In this document: in pieces, positions 23,886-32,743 of the stretch
Position numbering within the stretch: position 1 is the first letter of the stretch
Layout of the letters: each line of letters opens with the position of its first letter
Program-made: the position numbers and the translations under genes
Notes under the pieces: model-generated
Databases searched by the model: none
Told to the model about the DNA's origin: nothing
What the model saw: the letters and a program-made list of their open reading frames with translations, nothing else
Source: Chloroflexota bacterium
GTDB taxonomy: Bacteria > Chloroflexota > Dehalococcoidia > JACQUA01
Reading direction: 5' to 3'
DNA: 46,161 nt
NCBI GenBank assembly: GCA_016210565.1
Contig: JACQUA010000041.1
Coordinates: forward strand, 1-46,161

Positions 23886-26786
23886 ATGAAGCTGGGGTTA
23901 GAAAAGAAGACCTTACTCTTCACCGTGACGGTGCTGATTGTCATTTTCGGCACTTTCGGCTTCCTGGGGCTGGAGGCAGTCAACCGGAGCACGGAACTAG
24001 CCCTCAATGAACGCATGGCCCTGGCAGAGACCGTGGCCGCCAACATTGATGGGGCCATCAGCTACTCCACAAAAGAGCTGGAACAGATGGCAACGCGGGC
24101 GGGACTCGCCTCGGAGCTTGTCCCCGGTTCGCCCCGGCCTATACAGTCCCCGGGGTCCAACACCTGCCTCAACATGTGCCACGACCGGGCCCGGGTGAAT
24201 GTCTCGCGGGTGGGGCTGACTGACGAAAGGGGCGGCCTCCTGTTCGTCGAACCCCACCAGCCGATAAACTTGGACGAAGAAAAAGTTGTCTCCCCACTGG
24301 TGAAGAGCGCCCTGCTTGCCGGCAAGACCTCCATCACGGAAACCCTGCCTCCCGACGAAAACGGCGAGCTTACTATCTCCATCGCCACGCCGCTGCGGCG
24401 GCCGGACGGCACCTATCAGGGCGCCCTGGTCATGGAAATTGCCCCGCTCACCAGCGTTTCAGCCATGATCAGCTCCCGGACCTCTCAGCCCACGGGATAC
24501 CGTATCCAGATAATAAACGACAAAGGCACTATTCTGGCCGGGGAGGGCGGCGGATCTCCTCTGTTTGGCCAGAGCCAGCACCTCAACTACGTCATTTCCC
24601 GGCTCCAGGCAAAACAGCCGGGACTGCTGAGCCACCCCGCAGACGAGAAAGACGAAAGCGACCACATCATTGCTTTTGCTCCCCTGAAAACCTTGCCCTG
24701 GGGCGTCATTGTGGAGCGGGAACCCGATATGACCCCGGTCCTCCCTAATTTGCTGCGGGAGCGCCTCTTTCTGTTCAGCCTCTTTGCCCTGGCAGCCGGT
24801 CTCTTCCTGGCCTGGATCGCCGCGCACCGGGTGGTCAAACCCCTCTCCGCCCTCACCCTGGCCTCGCAGAAAATCGCTTCCGGGAATCTGGAAGAGCCCA
24901 TCCGGCTGAAGGGCGAGAAGGAAATCGAAATGCTGGCCAGGGCCTTTGACTTCATGCGCACCAAGCTGAAGGACTCCCAGGCCGAAGTGGCTGGCTGGCA
25001 GAGAGACCTGGAAAACCGGGTCGAGCAGCGCACGCGCGAGCTTTCCGCCCTCATCGAGGCTTCCCAGGCCCTCAGCGCCAGCCTTGATGTGGGACGGGTG
25101 GTGGACGTCATCATCTCCCAGGCCAGGAAGCTCTTCCCTGAAGCAGACGCCGGCGTCCTTTTTCTCTGGGACCAGAAGGCCCAGCGCCTCATCTCGACCG
25201 CTTCCTTTGGTTTCAAGCCTGATCTTTCCACTCCGTTCACGTTGCAGAGCGGTGAGGACTACGCCGGACGGGTCTTCGCTGAGAGTCACGGCATTACGGT
25301 CAGTCCCGGACATCTGGCCGGTCAATTCTTGACAGCTATCTCGGTGGGCAACCTCCGCAGCCTCAACCCGGACGATCTCGGTTTCGAGGCCCGTGAGGTT
25401 ATGGCCGTGCCCCTGCTCTATCAGACGCGGGCTATCGGCAGCCTTGTCCTCTATAACCTGGACGGCGCTCTCAGTTTCACCCCTTCAGGTCTCCAGTTAC
25501 TCCAGGGGCTGGCCAACCAGGGCGCTATCTCCGTCGAGAACTCCCGGCTCTTCAAAGAAGCGGCCCTCGTCGGCACGCTGCGGGAACTGGAAAGAATGAA
25601 AACTGAATTCGTCGCCCGGGCTTCGCACGAACTGCGCACCCCGTTGACCTCGATCAAGAGCCTGGTGGAGACGCTTCTCCGGCCCGAGCTGCGGTTGAAG
25701 CCGAAAGACCAGCGGGAGTTCCTGGAAAACATCAACCGGGCCTCCGACCGGCTGGCCCGGATCATCAGCGACCTGCTTACCATTTCCAAGATCGAGGCCG
25801 GCAAGCTGGACATGAGACCGGCGCCGACCAATCTCCCGAATCTGGTCAACAAAGTCGTGGAAGAATTCCGCCCTCAAGCCGGCCCCAGGACCGTTACCGT
25901 GCTCATTCCACCGGAGATATCGCCCGTAATGGCCGACCCGGACAAGCTGGCCGATGTCCTGACCAACCTGCTGGTCAACTCGGTCAAGTACTCGCCGCCG
26001 GAGGGCGTGATAACCATCCGGGCGGAGAACGCCGGCGCATCGACGCCGGCCCCCGGCCAGGCCGCCGCCAGGTCTGAAGTCATCGTTTCCGTCTCCGACC
26101 AGGGAAGCGGCATCCCCCTGGAGGAACAAAGCAAGCTATTTCACCGTTTCAGCCGCCCCGACGTCCCCTCGAACCGCACGGTCCCCGGAGTTGGCCTGGG
26201 CCTTTATATCTGCCGTTCTTACGTGGAAGCGATGGGCGGTCGCATCTGGGTCAAAAGTTCGCCCGGGGCCGGCGCAACTTTTTCCTTCACTTTGCAAGCC
26301 GCCGATCCCGGCTCAGAGATCCCTGAAAACCGGCCTGCCGCCCGGAAGTCCGAAAGGACCGGCGAGGCTTTCAAAACGGTGTCCGAACTGCATGGGAAAT
26401 GCATCCTGGTGGTCGATGACGAACCGGACGTCATCCGGGCCATGGCGGTCAACCTGGGAGCGCGGGGTTTTTCCGTTCTCACTGCCCAAAAGGGCGAAGA
26501 CGGTCTCCGTATCGCCCGGGAGGAAAAGCCAGACGCCATCGTCCTGGACATTATGCTGCCTGATATCAACGGACTGGACGTTGCCCGGCTCCTGAAGCGG
26601 CAGCCGGCAACCGAGAGAATTCCCATCATCTTCTTGAGCGCCAAAGCCCAGAAAGAGGACCAGATCAGGGGAATGGAGGCTGGCGCGGCGGCCTACATTA
26701 CCAAACCTTTCAGCACCGCCGACCTCTATCGCACCCTGGAAGTCGTTTTGAAACGAGAGCAGGACAGCCAGGGTGGCGCTAGCTGA
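23886..26786 (+). CDS. Hybrid sensor histidine kinase (sensor-HAMP-GAF-HisKA-HATPase-REC)
   Basis: 966 residues from ATG 23886 (GGAAAA upstream; the frame reaches TTG 23844). First membrane span at ~9-30, extracytoplasmic sensor ~31-295, second span ~297-318, HAMP (~318-370), GAF (~390-555), HisKA with ASHELRTPLTSIKS (His ~581), HATPase with NLLVNSVKYSP and GSGIPLEEQ, and a C-terminal receiver (LVVDDEPD, DIMLPD, ITKPF; ~839-958). The sensor contains C94-LNM-C98-H99, an atypical CX3CH motif. It is divergent from the cytochrome operon and followed by a response regulator, so it probably senses redox or respiratory status. Signal unknown. Confidence 0.92.
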   Translation: MKLGLEKKTLLFTVTVLIVIFGTFGFLGLEAVNRSTELALNERMALAETVAANIDGAISYSTKELEQMATRAGLASELVPGSPRPIQSPGSNTCLNMCHDRARVNVSRVGLTDERGGLLFVEPHQPINLDEEKVVSPLVKSALLAGKTSITETLPPDENGELTISIATPLRRPDGTYQGALVMEIAPLTSVSAMISSRTSQPTGYRIQIINDKGTILAGEGGGSPLFGQSQHLNYVISRLQAKQPGLLSHPADEKDESDHIIAFAPLKTLPWGVIVEREPDMTPVLPNLLRERLFLFSLFALAAGLFLAWIAAHRVVKPLSALTLASQKIASGNLEEPIRLKGEKEIEMLARAFDFMRTKLKDSQAEVAGWQRDLENRVEQRTRELSALIEASQALSASLDVGRVVDVIISQARKLFPEADAGVLFLWDQKAQRLISTASFGFKPDLSTPFTLQSGEDYAGRVFAESHGITVSPGHLAGQFLTAISVGNLRSLNPDDLGFEAREVMAVPLLYQTRAIGSLVLYNLDGALSFTPSGLQLLQGLANQGAISVENSRLFKEAALVGTLRELERMKTEFVARASHELRTPLTSIKSLVETLLRPELRLKPKDQREFLENINRASDRLARIISDLLTISKIEAGKLDMRPAPTNLPNLVNKVVEEFRPQAGPRTVTVLIPPEISPVMADPDKLADVLTNLLVNSVKYSPPEGVITIRAENAGASTPAPGQAAARSEVIVSVSDQGSGIPLEEQSKLFHRFSRPDVPSNRTVPGVGLGLYICRSYVEAMGGRIWVKSSPGAGATFSFTLQAADPGSEIPENRPAARKSERTGEAFKTVSELHGKCILVVDDEPDVIRAMAVNLGARGFSVLTAQKGEDGLRIAREEKPDAIVLDIMLPDINGLDVARLLKRQPATERIPIIFLSAKAQKEDQIRGMEAGAAAYITKPFSTADLYRTLEVVLKREQDSQGGAS

Positions 26787-27206
26787 AAGGGCGAAAGCAC
26801 ATGCAATCCATAAAATCCCAAGCACGAAATCCGAAATCCTAAACAATCCCCCATGCGCCGATGGCGCACCATGAAGGATGAAAATGTCATTCTGAGCGAA
26901 GCGAGCGCAGCGAGCGTAGTCGAAGAATCTTTCGGCGCGGGGCGCGGGACGAAAGACCCTTCGACTTCGCTCAGGGTGACAGCCTATTTTCTGAGCAATC
27001 ACCCATCCCGACGTCGGGACAATGACACCAGCGAGTCGGAGCTGAAGAATCTTTCAGGCGGGGAACCAAAGACCCTTCGACTTCGCTCAGGGTGACATTT
27101 TCGGAGTAGATTCGAAATTCAAAACCCGGAATGCTCGAAACCTTTCAAAATTTCGGTATTTGAATTTGTTTAAAGTTTAGATATTAGTGCTTAGGATTTA
27201 GACGTT
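26787..27206. repeat. Intergenic GAGCGAAG-module cluster
   Basis: No gene. AAATCC-type words (26806-26845), then facing modules at 26887-26985 and 27030-27105 (CATTCTGAGCGAAGCG versus CTTCGCTCAGGGTGACA), with a CCCGACGTCGGG palindrome at 27007-27018. Confidence 0.7.
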
Positions 27207-27226
27207 TGTCAGGTATTTTGTAAGGT
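27207..27226 (+). promoter_or_regulatory. Direct-repeat operator candidate of the response regulator gene
   Basis: TGTCAGG-TATTT-TGTAAGG with a 12-bp period, about 30-50 bp before the regulator start. It shares TGTCAGG and TTTGTAAGRT with the site before the cytochrome pseudogene, suggesting autoregulation. Confidence 0.6.
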
Positions 27227-27255
27227 TGATGTTCTAAAATAACTAGTTAGCGAGG

Positions 27256-28005
27256 TTGAAAGAAAAAGTTAAAGTGCTAGTCCATTTTCCCGTAATCCTG
27301 ATCATCGACGACGACCCGACCATTCTCCGCTCGCTCCAGATAAACCTCGAAGGGGACGGTTTTGAAGTCATGACTGCCGGCACCGGCCGCGAAGCCCTGG
27401 ACAAGCTAAAGACGAAGCTGCCGGACTTGGCGGTCGTCGACCTGCTCCTGCCGGACATGCACGGTTTCGAGCTTTGCCGGAAGATAAAGAGCTTCCTGGA
27501 CCTGCCCATGATCATGCTTACCGCCGTGGACACGGAGGATAGCATCGTCCAGGGCCTTTCTCTTTATGCTGAAGACTATGTGGTAAAACCCTTCAGCTAC
27601 CGGCAGCTCCTGGCCAGGATTCAGCGCATCCTGAAACGCACCCAGCAGGTGCTCCCGCAGGAGCAAGTGCTCATCCTGGACAAGGATATGTGCATCGACT
27701 TTGCCCACCATACCGCCACGGTGAACTCCCGGGAAGTGGGGCTGACGCCGTGCGAGACGAGAATTCTTTCGATCCTGGCCCGCCATCCCAACACCATCAT
27801 AACCAGCCAGGCGCTGATAGACGAGGTCTGGCCCGATGGAGAAGGCGACGAAGCCCGGCTCTGGGTAAACATCCGCCGCCTGCGCCGCAAGCTGGAAACC
27901 GACCCCGATAAACCCTCCCGCCTCATCACCCGGCGCCGCCTCGGCTACAAATTGGTAGTGGCCAGGACCAACATCCCCGCTAGCCAGCTCGCCAGTCCCG
28001 CATGA
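27256..28005 (+). CDS. OmpR/PhoB-family response regulator
   Basis: 249 residues. Receiver domain with the acidic pair in LIIDDDP, phosphoacceptor Asp62 in VVDLLLPDMHG and the conserved Lys in YVVKPFSY; C-terminal winged helix with LTPCETRILSILARHP and RLWVNIRRLRRKLETDP...TRRRLGYKL. Start TTG 27256 is the best available (a GTG 16 bases on is possible). It follows the hybrid kinase and is preceded by the same direct repeats found upstream of the cytochrome operon, so it is the likely regulator of that regulon. Its last 26 bp overlap the convergent galT gene. Confidence 0.92.
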   Translation: MKEKVKVLVHFPVILIIDDDPTILRSLQINLEGDGFEVMTAGTGREALDKLKTKLPDLAVVDLLLPDMHGFELCRKIKSFLDLPMIMLTAVDTEDSIVQGLSLYAEDYVVKPFSYRQLLARIQRILKRTQQVLPQEQVLILDKDMCIDFAHHTATVNSREVGLTPCETRILSILARHPNTIITSQALIDEVWPDGEGDEARLWVNIRRLRRKLETDPDKPSRLITRRRLGYKLVVARTNIPASQLASPA

Positions 28006-28996
28006 ACTGCGCCGTCTCTTCCGGAACGGCCGGGTTGATGAATATCCCCGACCCCAGTTCGAAGCCCGCCATTTGCGTCAGCCTGGGTATGATCCGGACG
28101 TGCCAGAGAAAGTAGTCCTTGTTTTCGTCGCCGACCGGCGCCGTGGCGATGACGTAGTTGAAATCGGGATTGTTCAGTCCGTGGTATAGTTTGCGGAGCA
28201 CTTCGGTCACTACCGAAGCCAGGCTGCCCAGGTCGGACGGTGAGACGGCGCCGAAGCTGGCGTGATGGTCTTTCGGCATGATCCAGGTCTCGAAGGGAAC
28301 CCTTGATGCAAAGGGGTGGAAGACCACGAATCTGTCCGTCTCCGTGATCATGCGTTTCTCGGCCTTCCGCTCGAACTCCATTATGTCGGTATAGAGGCAC
28401 CGCCCCGTCTCATCATAGTGGTCCATAGCCACTTCGAACTGCCTGCGCACCTGCGAGGGCCACACCGGCGTGGCCACAAGCTGGGTGTGAGGGTGCTCCA
28501 GCGAGGTGCCGGCGCTGGCGCCCTGGTTCCTGAAGATGATGATCAGCTTGATGTCTTCCAGTTTTTCCAGCGCCCGATAGCGCTCCCAGTAGGCCCGCCA
28601 TATCTCCGTGACCTCCTCCGCGGTCATCAAGGCCATCACCTTGTTATGAATGGGCGTTTCTATGATTACTTCGTGCGCACCGACGCCGTCCGCTTTCAGG
28701 AAAAAGGAGTCCTCGTAAACCCTGGCAGCGCTGCCGCCGGGGGAAAGCGCCGGGAATTTGTTCGGAACCACCCGCACTTTCCACTTCTTTTGGTCACCAT
28801 CCGATTCATCCCGGTATGCCAGGACCTCCCCGGGGGTGAGTTCTTCCTGACCGGGGCAGAAGGGGCACGAAGAAATATAGGTGGAGGTGGGACACGGCTT
28901 CTCCAGGTGGCTGATGAAGTCGTGGGGACGTTTGCCCCTTTCTCTGGCGATGATGACCCATTCACGGGTGGTCTTATCTTGCCTGAGTTCCGACAT
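27980..28996 (-). CDS. galT: Galactose-1-phosphate uridylyltransferase
   Basis: 338 residues. N-terminal MSELRQDKTTREWVIIA, zinc-site-like CPFC (44-47), VRVVPNKFPAL, and the active-site H168-P-H170-T-Q preceded by NQGASAGTSLE. It transfers UMP between UDP-glucose and galactose-1-phosphate in the Leloir pathway; in bacteria of this kind it may act in sugar-nucleotide metabolism for polysaccharides. The motif is HPHTQ where HPHGQ is commoner. It is alone, with no galK or galE nearby, and its 3' end overlaps the convergent response regulator. Confidence 0.9.
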   Translation of the reverse strand: MSELRQDKTTREWVIIARERGKRPHDFISHLEKPCPTSTYISSCPFCPGQEELTPGEVLAYRDESDGDQKKWKVRVVPNKFPALSPGGSAARVYEDSFFLKADGVGAHEVIIETPIHNKVMALMTAEEVTEIWRAYWERYRALEKLEDIKLIIIFRNQGASAGTSLEHPHTQLVATPVWPSQVRRQFEVAMDHYDETGRCLYTDIMEFERKAEKRMITETDRFVVFHPFASRVPFETWIMPKDHHASFGAVSPSDLGSLASVVTEVLRKLYHGLNNPDFNYVIATAPVGDENKDYFLWHVRIIPRLTQMAGFELGSGIFINPAVPEETAQFMRDWRAG

Positions 28997-29397
28997 GTTT
29001 CACCCCTTTCGGTCTTTCCGGTATCACAGGCGTCCCCGGCTCCGGTGCCACAGGCGTCCCGCCTGTGACTCCCTGGCTACACCCTTGTCGATTCTTCTAC
29101 CATGCCGCCGGGGCATTTTTCGCCATGGAACCCCCATTGAGATTGTATTCCTTTCCCAGGGGCCGTTCAAACAGCGCCCCAATCCAGGCATTGAAGGGAC
29201 TACTTTGTTTCTCTATAATAGCCGTGTACCCGATGCGCCAGGCAAAAATGACGAATGACGTCCCGACGCGTCGGGACGAATGACGAATCAATGCTCAAAG
29301 TTCGAATGTCCAAACACGGATCACGTTCGTCTTGGGTCATTCGTCATTCGTCATTGATTGGCCATTCGTGCTTCGTCATTAGCCACTCATACCTGCC
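28997..29397. repeat. Intergenic region with hairpin and inverted word array
   Basis: CACAGGCGTCCCGCCTGTG hairpin near 29050-29068. Words AATGACGAATGACG (29246-29260) and their reverse GTCATTCGTCATTCGTCATT (29336-29360) flank a perfect 20-bp palindrome CGTCCCGACGCGTCGGGACG (29259-29278). No gene seen. Confidence 0.7.
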
Positions 29398-30069
29398 ATG
29401 CCTAAAATACTGGTCATTGAAGACGAGCGCGAAATAGCCGACTTCGTGAAACGCGGCCTGCGGCTCAAGGGCTTTGACGTCGAAACGGCGGCCACGGGGA
29501 TGGGGGGGCTGGAGAAGGCGGCCGCCTGGCGCCCCGACGTGGTGGTCCTCGACCTGATGCTGCCGGACGCCGACGGTCTGGACGTTTGCCGCGAGTTGCG
29601 GGCCGGCGGTGATGTCGGCATTGTCATCCTCACCGCCCGCACCAAGGTGGGGGAACGCGTGTCCGGGCTGGAAGCGGGGGCCGACGACTACCTGCCAAAA
29701 CCCTTCGCCCTGGAGGAGCTGGTGGCCCGCATCAGGGCCGTGCTCCGCCGCAGCTCCCAGGTAGAAGGAATCGCCAGGGTCGGCAATCTGGAGATCGACA
29801 TCGAAAAGCGCCAGGTGCGCCGGGGCGGCCGCCCTATTGAGCTGACTACGCGCGAGTTCGATTTGCTGGTCCTCCTGGTCAAATCGGCGGGCCGGCCGCT
29901 ACGCCGGGAGACCATCCTGGAACAACTGTGGGGCTACGAGTTCGAAGGGGATAGCGACCCGGTCAAGGTATATATCAACTTTCTCCGGCGCAAACTGCGC
30001 GCGGCGGGGGAGCCGGAACTGATTCATACCCTGCATGGCTTCGGCTACGTCCTGCGAGAGGCCCCATGA
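29398..30069 (+). CDS. OmpR/PhoB-family response regulator
   Basis: 223 residues. Receiver with acidic residues in VIEDERE, phosphoacceptor Asp52 (VVVLDLMLPDADG), Thr in ILTARTKV and Lys in YLPKPFALEE; C-terminal winged helix with LTTREFDLLVLLVKSAGRPLRR and VKVYINFLRRKLR...HGFGYVLRE. The stop overlaps the start of the kinase gene (ATGA), so the pair forms one two-component operon. A candidate binding site lies before the lipoprotein gene at 31632. Confidence 0.93.
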   Translation: MPKILVIEDEREIADFVKRGLRLKGFDVETAATGMGGLEKAAAWRPDVVVLDLMLPDADGLDVCRELRAGGDVGIVILTARTKVGERVSGLEAGADDYLPKPFALEELVARIRAVLRRSSQVEGIARVGNLEIDIEKRQVRRGGRPIELTTREFDLLVLLVKSAGRPLRRETILEQLWGYEFEGDSDPVKVYINFLRRKLRAAGEPELIHTLHGFGYVLREAP

Positions 30070-31502
30070 GGACCAGTCTCCGCCGGCAGATCTTCCTGTG
30101 GTACGCCGTGACCCTGCCCATCCTGGTGGCGGCCCTGGTGCTGGGGGCGCACCAGATCCTGGTGCAGGGTCTCCAGATCGCCATGGACGACCGCCTGCGA
30201 GAACGCTCTGAGATCGTCGCCCGCTTCATCACTTCCGGTCCCAGGATCAAGGTGGAAGCCTATGCAGAGTTCGTTGACTGGGTAACCGGGCAACAGCTTC
30301 CCTATGTGCCGGTGGTGCTTCGTATCAGCGGCCGCTACGGCACGGTGCTGGCCCAATTCGGCGACATTCCCGAACAACTGGTGCCGGACATGGATGGGCT
30401 GTTGCTTACCGCCAGCATGGAAGGGCAATACGAGACCCTCAATCTCAGGGACCATCCGGCTTTGCGGCTGTTCACCGTTCCGGTGCTGGACCCGGTCACC
30501 GGTGACACCATCGTGGTCATCCAGACCGGGGACAGTCTCGCCTCGGTGGCCGCGGCGCAGGAAAAGCTGTGGCGGTATTCGTTAATTCTCGGCATCGGCG
30601 GCAGCGTCGCTACGCTGCTCGCCGGCGCCTGGCTGCTGCGCTGGGGGTTCCGTCCCCTGTACACCATGCTCGACCACGTCCGCAACATCGGGAACAGGGA
30701 CCTGGGGCGCGCGATTCCCGCCGAACCCCGTCCCCCGGAGCTCCAGCAGCTCGCCAATACTATCAACGACATGCTCCAGCGCCTCGGCGAGGCCATCAAA
30801 GCCAGAGAACTCTTCATCGCCGGCGTCTCCCATGATCTCAGGACTCCTCTAACCATAGTGGCCGGGAAGATAGACCTTCTCCTCATGCAGCCCTCAACGG
30901 ATGCCGATACTCGCCAGCACCTGGAAAGTATGCGGAGGGAGGTCCGCAGACTGGCCCGGATGACCACTAACCTGCTCCTCAGCGCCCAACTGGAATCGAA
31001 CCCGGTCCTTTCCTCCGGAGAGATAGACCTCCAGGAGCTGATCGAAGAGGTCGTGGTGGAGGCAAAGCTGCTGGCGGACGGCCTTCGTTTGAAGGCAGAG
31101 GCAACCGGGATGGCGACGGTTACAGGCGACTACGACCTGCTCAAAGAAATGGTGCTCAACATAGTCGATAATGCCGTGAAGTTCACCCCCGCGGGGGGAA
31201 CGATAACGCTCAGGGTTGACCGCCAGTCCGGAGACGCCCTTATCCAGGTAGCTGACACCGGGCAGGGCATTTCCGAAGCCGATCTGCCCCATGTTCTGGA
31301 ACCGTTCTTCACCTCCGGGGGCCAGCGGCCGGGCAAGAGGCGGGGCGTGGGGCTGGGGCTGGCGATCGTCAACCAGATCGCCACGCTCCACGGCGGCAAG
31401 GTGACCGTCCAGAGCACCGCCGGCGCGGGGACCACGGTGACCGTCCGTCTGCCGCACGCCGCGGCATCCTCTTCCTTGCAAGTTCCGGGCCCCAATTTTT
31501 AA
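30066..31502 (+). CDS. Sensor histidine kinase (two-span, HAMP-HisKA-HATPase)
   Basis: 478 residues. Membrane span ~12-35, a small extracytoplasmic region with VPVVLRISGRYGTVLAQFGDIPEQ, second span ~178-198 followed by HAMP (RPLYTMLDHVRNIGNRDLGRAIP), HisKA with AGVSHDLRTPLTIVAGK (His ~256), N box NIVDNAVKFTP, and G boxes DTGQGISEADL and GVGLGLAIV. It overlaps the upstream regulator by 4 bp. Signal unknown. Confidence 0.93.
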   Translation: MRTSLRRQIFLWYAVTLPILVAALVLGAHQILVQGLQIAMDDRLRERSEIVARFITSGPRIKVEAYAEFVDWVTGQQLPYVPVVLRISGRYGTVLAQFGDIPEQLVPDMDGLLLTASMEGQYETLNLRDHPALRLFTVPVLDPVTGDTIVVIQTGDSLASVAAAQEKLWRYSLILGIGGSVATLLAGAWLLRWGFRPLYTMLDHVRNIGNRDLGRAIPAEPRPPELQQLANTINDMLQRLGEAIKARELFIAGVSHDLRTPLTIVAGKIDLLLMQPSTDADTRQHLESMRREVRRLARMTTNLLLSAQLESNPVLSSGEIDLQELIEEVVVEAKLLADGLRLKAEATGMATVTGDYDLLKEMVLNIVDNAVKFTPAGGTITLRVDRQSGDALIQVADTGQGISEADLPHVLEPFFTSGGQRPGKRRGVGLGLAIVNQIATLHGGKVTVQSTAGAGTTVTVRLPHAAASSSLQVPGPNF

Positions 31503-31504
31503 CC

Positions 31505-31537
31505 CCTTTTAGACCTTTTATTAACTCCCCTTAGACC
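31505..31537 (+). promoter_or_regulatory. Three 11-bp direct repeats (PhoB-box-like)
   Basis: CCTTTTAGACC, TTTTATTAACT, CCCCTTAGACC in register at 11-bp steps, just after the kinase stop and ~95 bp before the lipoprotein gene. A TGCTAGTAT extended -10-like element follows at about 31543. This is the layout of OmpR/PhoB binding sites. Confidence 0.5.
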
Positions 31538-31579
31538 TGGGTCTGCTAGTATTGTCTCCAGAAATACCTGTTGCTAGCA

Positions 31580-31602
31580 GCGATCCGCGGTCGACGGATC
31601 GC
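31580..31602 (+). other. Leader hairpin
   Basis: Perfect 8-bp stem GCGATCCG/CGGATCGC with a 7-nt loop, 30 bp upstream of the lipoprotein start, in the probable 5' untranslated region. Confidence 0.6.
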
Positions 31603-31631
31603 AGCATTACATCAGAACAAAGGAGACAATA

Positions 31632-31976
31632 ATGAAACAAGTTCACTGGTTGGTCGCTCTGGTAGCAGTCCTTTCCCTGGCAGCCATCGCCGTGACGGGG
31701 TGCTCCGGCAGCAGCCCGGAAAGCGCCGCCCCGAGCTTTCAAGCCCCACCGGCCGCTCCCCAGGTTGACCAGCAACTGGAAGAGGCCGCGCCCGAGGCCA
31801 TCGCCGAGCCGGAAGCCGCGCCCCAGTTAGAAGCTCCGCCCGAGGCGCCCGCTGCGGCAGAGACGGTTGAGCCTCCGGCCGCGGAAGCGCCGGCCCAGCC
31901 CGAGACCATCGAGGAACCGGCCGCCGAAGCCCAGGCCGAGCCCCAGACCGAGCTGGAACCCGCCCCCCAGGCGTAG
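31632..31976 (+). CDS. Low-complexity Pro/Glu/Ala lipoprotein
   Basis: 114 residues. Signal peptide with lipobox VTGC, then almost only Pro, Glu, Ala and Gln (APPEAPAAAETVEPPAAEA...), an acidic, extended and probably disordered surface tail with no domain. AAAGGAG lies 7 nt before the ATG. Its position behind the two-component operon, separated by tandem 11-bp boxes, suggests it is a target of that system. Function unknown; a cell-envelope spacer or stress lipoprotein are possibilities. Confidence 0.75.
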   Translation: MKQVHWLVALVAVLSLAAIAVTGCSGSSPESAAPSFQAPPAAPQVDQQLEEAAPEAIAEPEAAPQLEAPPEAPAAAETVEPPAAEAPAQPETIEEPAAEAQAEPQTELEPAPQA

Positions 31977-32100
31977 CGAGTCCACAGTCCTGAGTCCAGA
32001 GTCCTGAGTCTAGAGTCTTGAGTCTTGAGTCTTCAGTCTTAAGTCCCCCACCCCGCGACTCTAGACTCCAGGCTCTAGACTCTAGACTCCACACTCAAAA
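31977..32100. repeat. Short-word array with inverted halves
   Basis: Left arm: degenerate repeats of GAGTCCTGAGTCTAGAGTCTTGA. Right arm: GACTCTAGACTCCAGGCTCTAGACTC, the reverse complement words. Both arms together could form a hairpin of about 100 nt. The right arm supplies the last ~20 codons of the DUF123 gene. Confidence 0.75.
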
Positions 32101-32491
32101 CCACACTCCAAACCCCACCCACTACCCTCTGCTCAAGGCCGCCAATCTCTTCCGACCAGAACAGGTGCGACCCGCACCTGCAATCGCTGCACCCGAACCC
32201 GGGCACGGCAATCAGGATTCGGGCCAGGCATCGGGCGGCTGCGCATTCCAGCCTGGTCCCCGTTTCCCCCAGGACCACCTTCCGTACCTTGCCGAGTTGT
32301 AACAGGTAGTCAATGTGCCAGAAGAGCCTCTTCCGGGCGCCAAGATGCCTCCCCACCCTCCCCTCCAGGCCGTTCAGAGCCGAACCCACATAAACGTAAG
32401 CGCCCTTCTTCAAGGCAAACCTCCGCCCGCTGCGGACGCGGATTTCCGCATCCTCCGGGAGGTCAATCAATAGCAGATAAATCCCTGTCAT
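32075..32491 (-). CDS. DUF123 (COG1833) GIY-YIG-like protein
   Basis: 138 residues. The N-terminal ~113 residues match the DUF123 family: GIYLLLIDLPEDAEIRVRSG, KKGAYVYVGSALNGLEGRVGRHL, LFWHIDYLL, and the closing PGFGCSDCRCGSHLF. The family is related to GIY-YIG nucleases and in archaea is sometimes fused to endonuclease III; its reaction is not established. The last ~25 residues are encoded by the adjoining short-word repeat and look like an accidental extension after loss of the original stop. Confidence 0.85.
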   Translation of the reverse strand: MTGIYLLLIDLPEDAEIRVRSGRRFALKKGAYVYVGSALNGLEGRVGRHLGARKRLFWHIDYLLQLGKVRKVVLGETGTRLECAAARCLARILIAVPGFGCSDCRCGSHLFWSEEIGGLEQRVVGGVWSVVLSVESRV

Positions 32492-32545
32492 GACTTAGAC
32501 TGCGCGGCGCGGCTGGCTCGGATCTTGTGATAAAATGCAGATGAA

Positions 32546-32743
32546 ATGATAACCGATCCCGAAACCCTTCAGCAATTCGAAGACGAGCTTATCAGGAACA
32601 CCCCGGTAGACTATCTCAAGAACCTGGAGATTGTCGAAGCCATGTACGAGGAAGCGGTGGCGCTGGGGGTGTTCCCTCTGGCCGACCCCATGGATGGCAT
32701 CGACACGGACATCAAACTGGCCAGGGCCATAAACAGTGTTTAA
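32546..32743 (+). CDS. Small partner of a nucleotidyltransferase module
   Basis: 65 acidic residues (ETLQQFEDELIRNTPVDYLKNLEIVEAMYEEAVALGVFP). No domain I can name. It overlaps the next gene by 8 bp, and the pair resembles two-gene nucleotidyltransferase modules of toxin-antitoxin type. Role as antitoxin is inference. Confidence 0.7.
   Translation: MITDPETLQQFEDELIRNTPVDYLKNLEIVEAMYEEAVALGVFPLADPMDGIDTDIKLARAINSV

Noticed and set aside
24459..25325. Minus-strand open frame of 288 codons inside the kinase gene
   Set aside because: Shadow of the HAMP/GAF coding region; no start site or motifs.
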